Of a DNA stretch of 64,000 nt, positions 60,201 to 64,000 are shown in pieces. The notes beneath the pieces are model-generated. The model was not told the DNA's origin, made no database searches, and saw only the letters and a program-made list of their open reading frames with translations. The stretch lies in contig NW_025408669.1 in assembly GCF_020360975.1 (NCBI RefSeq), forward strand, positions 310,001 through 374,000, written 5' to 3'. The first letter of the stretch is position 1. Each line of letters starts with the position of its first letter. Source of the DNA: Hirsutella rhossiliensis. Taxonomy: Eukaryota > Ascomycota > Sordariomycetes > Hypocreales > Ophiocordycipitaceae. The translations under genes were made by a program, and so were the position numbers.

Positions 60201-62610
60201 TCCCCCCTTCCTAATAGTCTTAAGAAGAGGTCGTAGACGAGGAAACGGAAGAAGAAACTAACGTCGAAGTAGTCGAGGACAACGCCGACTTTAAAGAAGA
60301 AGAGGAAGCTACTAGATTAGATAATCTAGATAAAGAAGGAGACTATAGGAAAGCAGTAGAGCTAGAATACGCCTGCCTCCCTACGCCTCCTCTTACGGAA
60401 TAAGAAGAAGATCTAGAAGCAGCTTTCTCTATTAGTCTTCCCGTCTCGACCCCTAAGGGGGTAGGAAAGGCACCTCTCTTAAAGGATTATCCGGCTGCCT
60501 TTTTATCCCTACTTCGAGGAGTAAAGGAAGGTATAGGGCCCGATATAAAAGAAGACTAACCTTTCCCTTATTTCGATCGTTTTTCCGACTTCTATCTAAC
60601 GCTAATAGAAGACGGTTTCCACGGAGCATTTATAGTAGGCCGGCTCTTTAAGCCATAGCTATTAGCAAGGAAGGTATATAAAAGAGACCTCCCGGACCTA
60701 CCAGCAAACTAGAAGCAGCTAGAAAAACACCCCTTTAGAGACTAGTTTTTCTAGGCCTAGAAAGACCACCTAGCCTTATACGAAGAGATAGGGTCTTTCG
60801 AAGAGGTCCTTAAGGAAAAAGTAAGAGGAAAATAGGTCCTTAGCTATAAGTAGGTCTTTATCTATAAGACTAATAAACACGGCTTCCTTTAAAAGTATAA
60901 AGCCCGGCTAGTTATCTATAGGAATTAATAGGAAAAGGGGATCTACCTACTAGGGCAACCACCCTAGCAGGGATGTCTTTTCGGACCCTTATAGCTATAG
61001 TAGCAGAATTCGACCTCGAACTCGAATAGATAGATATAGTTAACGCCTTTATTAACTGCCTACTCGAGGAAGAAGAAGAAGTTATCTATATACGCCTTCT
61101 ACTAGGCTTTTAATAGCTAGGAAAGGTTCTATAGCTTAGGAAAGCTCTATATAGACTACGAAGATCACCCCTTCTTTAGCAATAGCATTTAATAGGTTCC
61201 CTTAAAGCCCTAGGCTTTACGAAAGTCCCTTAGGAACCGTGTATAATATAGAAGGGTAAAATCACGGTCTTCTTCTACGTCGACGATATTATCTAGGCGT
61301 ACCCGAAAGAGGAAGAAGCTGCTATAAGGGAGGCTATACGAGGCCTATAATAAAGGTATAAGATAACTAGGCTAGGGGAGCTAAAGTGGTTCCTAGGGAT
61401 ACGAATCCTTTAGAATAGGTCCTAACAGACTATCTAGCTTACCTAGGACGCCTATATCGATAAGGTCGCTTATAAATTCCTCCTTAATTCCCTCGATAAG
61501 AAGCTTCCCTCTACGCCTATATTAAACGAAGAGCTTTTACCTAATCTATCCTTTTAAGCTAGGGAGCAAGAGAAACACTAATATTAGTAGAAGGTAGGCT
61601 CCTTGCTTTTTTTAGCTATTTCTACTAGACCGGATATCTCTTTTACGGTCTCCCGGCTAGCTAGGTATAACTAGAATCCTAGCCCTAGGCATTAAGAAGT
61701 AGTAGATAGAGTAATCCTTTATCTCTATTTAACGAGATTATATAGTCTACGCCTAGGAGGGTAGGAAAGGAAGAAATTAGCTGCCGAAATCTTCCTCTAT
61801 TCGAGCGATTCGTCCTTTACGGACAATTCCTTAGATAGAAAGAGCTTATAGGGGTATATTATATCCCTTTTTAGAGGAACTATTGCTTAGAAAGCTTCGA
61901 AGCAGGCTACCGTTACGACTTCTAGTACGGAGGCAGAGCTACTAGCTCTTTTAGAGGCGTTAAAAGAAGCGATTTTCCTTAGCCGGCTGCTAATATCGTT
62001 ACGACTATAAATTCCGTCCCCGTTAGCTATAGAATGCGATAATACGTAGACTATACGAATTCTTATAGAGGAAAACAGTAAGCTATCGACCCGGCTATAG
62101 TATATCGATATCTACTAGCATTAGTTACGCTAAGAGGTCTAAAGGGGACTTATTTCTATTTATTAGGTTCTAACGGCATTAATAAAAGCCGACGGTCTTA
62201 CGAAGCCCTTACTAAAGCAGAAGCTAGCTGTCTTTTTATAGTAAATAGGGCTAGAAGACGTTCGAGAGAAGCTATCCTTAGAGGCCCGCCTTAAGAGTCT
62301 ACGAGAGGAGCTAATAGCACGTACGAGAAGGTAACGTCTATAGCCAAAGAAAAGGAAGAGGTTTTTCCCTTTAGAGGGCCCCCTATTTAATTAGGTTTTT
62401 TCCTTCTAAGAAGGCCCCCTTTCTTATAGGACTTTCCCCTCTTTAGGCCCCTTTTCCTTAGGTAGGTCTAAAAGAGCCTAGGGACCCGAAAGGGCCCCTG
62501 CTTTCCTCGAGTAAAGGGGAAGTATAGAGCTAAGAACCTCCTCTATACGCTTACTAGCCCGAAGCCGTATTAGCTATGCCCTTAAGGGGCAGGCTATAGC
62601 TAAGGGGGTG
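57253..62610 (+). pseudogene. F3 gag-pol: best-preserved Copia-B polyprotein
   Basis: The domains can be read directly. Gag covers about 57430-58360, with GYITNRIRKTYTAYLGAFSA near 57825 and a Pro/Ala-rich linker from a C/G-rich tract at 58120-58270. The integrase core (about 59380-59770) has DVSRDxESFVRVMFFIDAF, DGELFTKDILN and NGGVERLGGAIIERA. The integrase tail (about 59940-60130) has NPRAFISYLISYNSTNIF. The reverse transcriptase (about 60960-61720) has DIVNAFINCLLEEE, an intact FFYVDDII at 61270-61293, and LAISTRPDISFTVSRLAR near 61615. RNase H (about 61890-62180) has KASKQATVTTSSTEAELLA and IECDNT. Stops stand where Gln or Trp is expected, so it is not translatable as is. Confidence 0.9.
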
Positions 62611-63096
62611 TGTCGCGAAGCGTGGCCTAATTTCGTAGTTCTCGGAGATATCCCTTAGCACGAGGGACCAAGGAAGCTAAAAACACCTAGTATAGAAGAA
62701 GGAAGAAGGAGCTAATAAGAGGTATAGAAAGGAGGGTGGGGGCATAAGGGGAAGCAGAAGTAGCGATAGCTTCCTATAGAGGTGGCGAGAGATAAGACGG
62801 ATGTGCCGGCAACTGCTAGAAAGGAGGGGAAAAACCGGCAAAAAGCTTGGTAGTCGAAAGGACATTAGTAGCTTCTTTAAGCAGGATCTTCTTTATTAAT
62901 CGAGATACTAGACGGGTATAAAGAGGGGCGTTAAATAGAGGAAAGAAGGATAATTAAGGCAATATAACAATCACTCCCCTACCTTTATTGCTGCCCCCGT
63001 AAGAATTAAATCTCTCTGCCCTGCCTGTCCGACCCCTTACTTCTAATTTTACCTTCGTATATTTTATATATACTTCTCGTATCTCTCTTCGCGAGA
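62611..63096 (+). repeat. 3' LTR of F3
   Basis: 486 bp, TGTCGCGAAG to CGCGAGA, preceded by the purine tract TAAGGGGGTG. It differs from the 5' LTR mostly by RIP-type changes on either copy. Confidence 0.95.
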
Positions 63097-64000
63097 AAAA
63101 TACCTCTAAAAGAGGAAACTAAAATAAGATAATACGAAATATATATTAAAGCTAAAGCAATAAATAAGGTTAATAAATAACCTTCGTATAAGTCTTATAC
63201 TTATTTAGAAAAAATAGTATTAGATATTTAGGGGCTAATTAAAGTGCCTACTTATAATAAATATTACTATTATATTTCTTTCTTAGACGTAGGAACCCGA
63301 TATCTAGAAATATACCTTCTTCGAAAAAGAGGGGAAGCTTTAGATAGGTTCCTAGAATTTATAAATAGGGCAGAAAATAACCCTAAAAATACTAGGATTA
63401 GAGAAGCATTTTCTAAAAATGCTAAAGAATTTATATATAAAATAAAGCTCTATTACGAAAAAGAAGGAATTACCTTTCATTCTAGTCCTCCTAGGACGCT
63501 AGAATCTAACGGTAGAATAGAAAGAATAAATCGTACTATATTAGAAAAAGTATAAGCTCTTTTATTTACTACTAGGCTTCTTAAATATCTATAAGGAGAA
63601 GCTATTTTAATAGCTACCTATTTATATAATAGATTACCGTATTCTACGATAGGATTTAAAAGTCCTATAGAAAAGAGTAATAATATAATACTACCCTTTA
63701 AGACCTTAAATAAAATTAAGACCTTCGGAAGCCTTATATATTATAAGAATAAAGACCTTAAAGATAAGCTAGATAATAGAGCTTTTAAGGGAATAATAGT
63801 AGGCTATTTAGAAAATGCATATAAAATCTAGGATTTTACTAAGAGAAAGATTACTATCTCTAGAGATATTACTATACTAGAAAATAAATTTATAAAAAAT
63901 CCAGAAATTTCTAGTAGTAATAATACCTTTGATTTTAATTCTATTCCGAATAAAGATAAGCTAGAAAGCTATATCCCTATAGAAGAAGCTACTAGAGAAC
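63097..64000 (+). pseudogene. Copia-A integrase, continuation after F3 (incomplete at window edge)
   Basis: The frame continues in phase from 56766. About 63130-63240 gives the end of the zinc-binding segment (IKAKAINKVNK) and the start of the core. A 103-codon open stretch at 63244-63555 covers the middle and end of the catalytic core, with YYYYISFLDVGTRYLEIYLL and the Glu region SPPRTLESNGRIERINRTIL, where the catalytic Glu appears kept. Beyond a TAA at 63553 the text goes on as IATYLYNRLPYSTIGFKSPI and LDNRAFKGIIVGYLENAYKI, the usual integrase C-terminal segment. The element runs off the window. Confidence 0.87.

Larger units (their letters stand above)
56767..63096 (+). mobile_element. 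Copia-B copy F3: complete, least mutated, nested in Copia-A
   Basis: F3 is a 6330-bp element with two 486-bp LTRs and a perfect 5-bp target duplication AAAAT (56762-56766, 63097-63101). Its 3' LTR still begins with unmutated TGTCGCGAAG. Many CA and TG remain, so it is the best template for the family. Confidence 0.96.
54376..64000 (+). mobile_element. Copia-A: second Ty1/copia family, open at the right edge, carrying F3
   Basis: A 5' LTR (54376 to about 54967) is followed by a primer binding site, gag, protease and the start of integrase (to 56766). The rest of the integrase continues from 63097. The 6.3 kb between is Copia-B copy F3. Reverse transcriptase and the 3' LTR lie beyond the window. 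RIP is partial: many CA/TG remain in the LTR and some in gag, so this is among the youngest layers. Confidence 0.88.

Noticed and set aside
1..64000. Mitochondrial origin because of high A+T
   Set aside because: CA/TG loss with retained CC/GG, nested LTR elements and a nuclear-type secreted protein gene point to RIP-mutated nuclear DNA.
1..64000. CRISPR arrays, tRNA or rRNA genes
   Set aside because: No regularly spaced short repeats and no tRNA cloverleaf or rRNA segment were recognised; the repeated blocks are LTRs and transposon internals.

Overview
The window looks like a repeat-rich compartment of a filamentous ascomycete (Pezizomycotina) chromosome. By eye, the dinucleotides CA and TG are almost absent over most of the 64 kb (none seen in bases 1-620), TA is in large excess, and the reading frames of old transposons are broken mainly by TAA/TAG where Gln or Trp codons are expected. 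This is the signature of repeat-induced point mutation (RIP, CpA to TpA). A genus cannot be named from the sequence.

Layout. Bases 1-13923 are nested Ty1/copia elements of one family, called Copia-B here: LTRs 472-498 bp, about 6.2-6.3 kb in full. A minus-strand fragment (1-1118) is followed by a plus-strand element, F1 (1472-13923, target duplication ACCTT), which is itself split by a minus-strand copy, R1 (4056-10230, duplication ACTAC/ACTAT). Bases 13929 to about 16330 are an island that escaped RIP. It holds the only convincing intact gene, a 129-residue secreted WSC-domain protein (15541-15930). Bases 16331-33263 are mutated debris: a gypsy gag, truncated Copia-B LTRs, a LINE-type reverse transcriptase split by Copia-B copy R2 (19357-25699), and copy F2 (27007-33263), which carries a RIP-free 425 bp insertion. 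Bases 33264-41584 hold a 5'-truncated gypsy pol (Gypsy-A) and about 4 kb of mutated coding sequence I cannot assign. Bases 41585-52125 are a full gypsy element with a chromodomain (Gypsy-B, 706 bp LTRs). Its 5' LTR is interrupted by a 697 bp solo LTR, and it has an extra reading frame downstream of pol. Bases 52246-54375 are a truncated Copia-B (R3). Bases 54376-64000 are a second copia family (Copia-A), running off the window, with Copia-B copy F3 (56767-63096) inserted in its integrase. F3 is the least mutated Copia-B.

Nearly everything is dead mobile DNA, and the genes do not form a pathway. What the window offers is a dated stack of insertions, a clear view of how RIP acts and where it stops, and one small secreted protein gene surviving in heterochromatin-like surroundings. 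I did not find a new defence or biosynthetic system. The least explained parts are the unassigned coding stretches at 37270-41090, the extra ORF of Gypsy-B at about 49870-51120, and the two RIP-poor insertions at 30121-30546 and 42003-42699.
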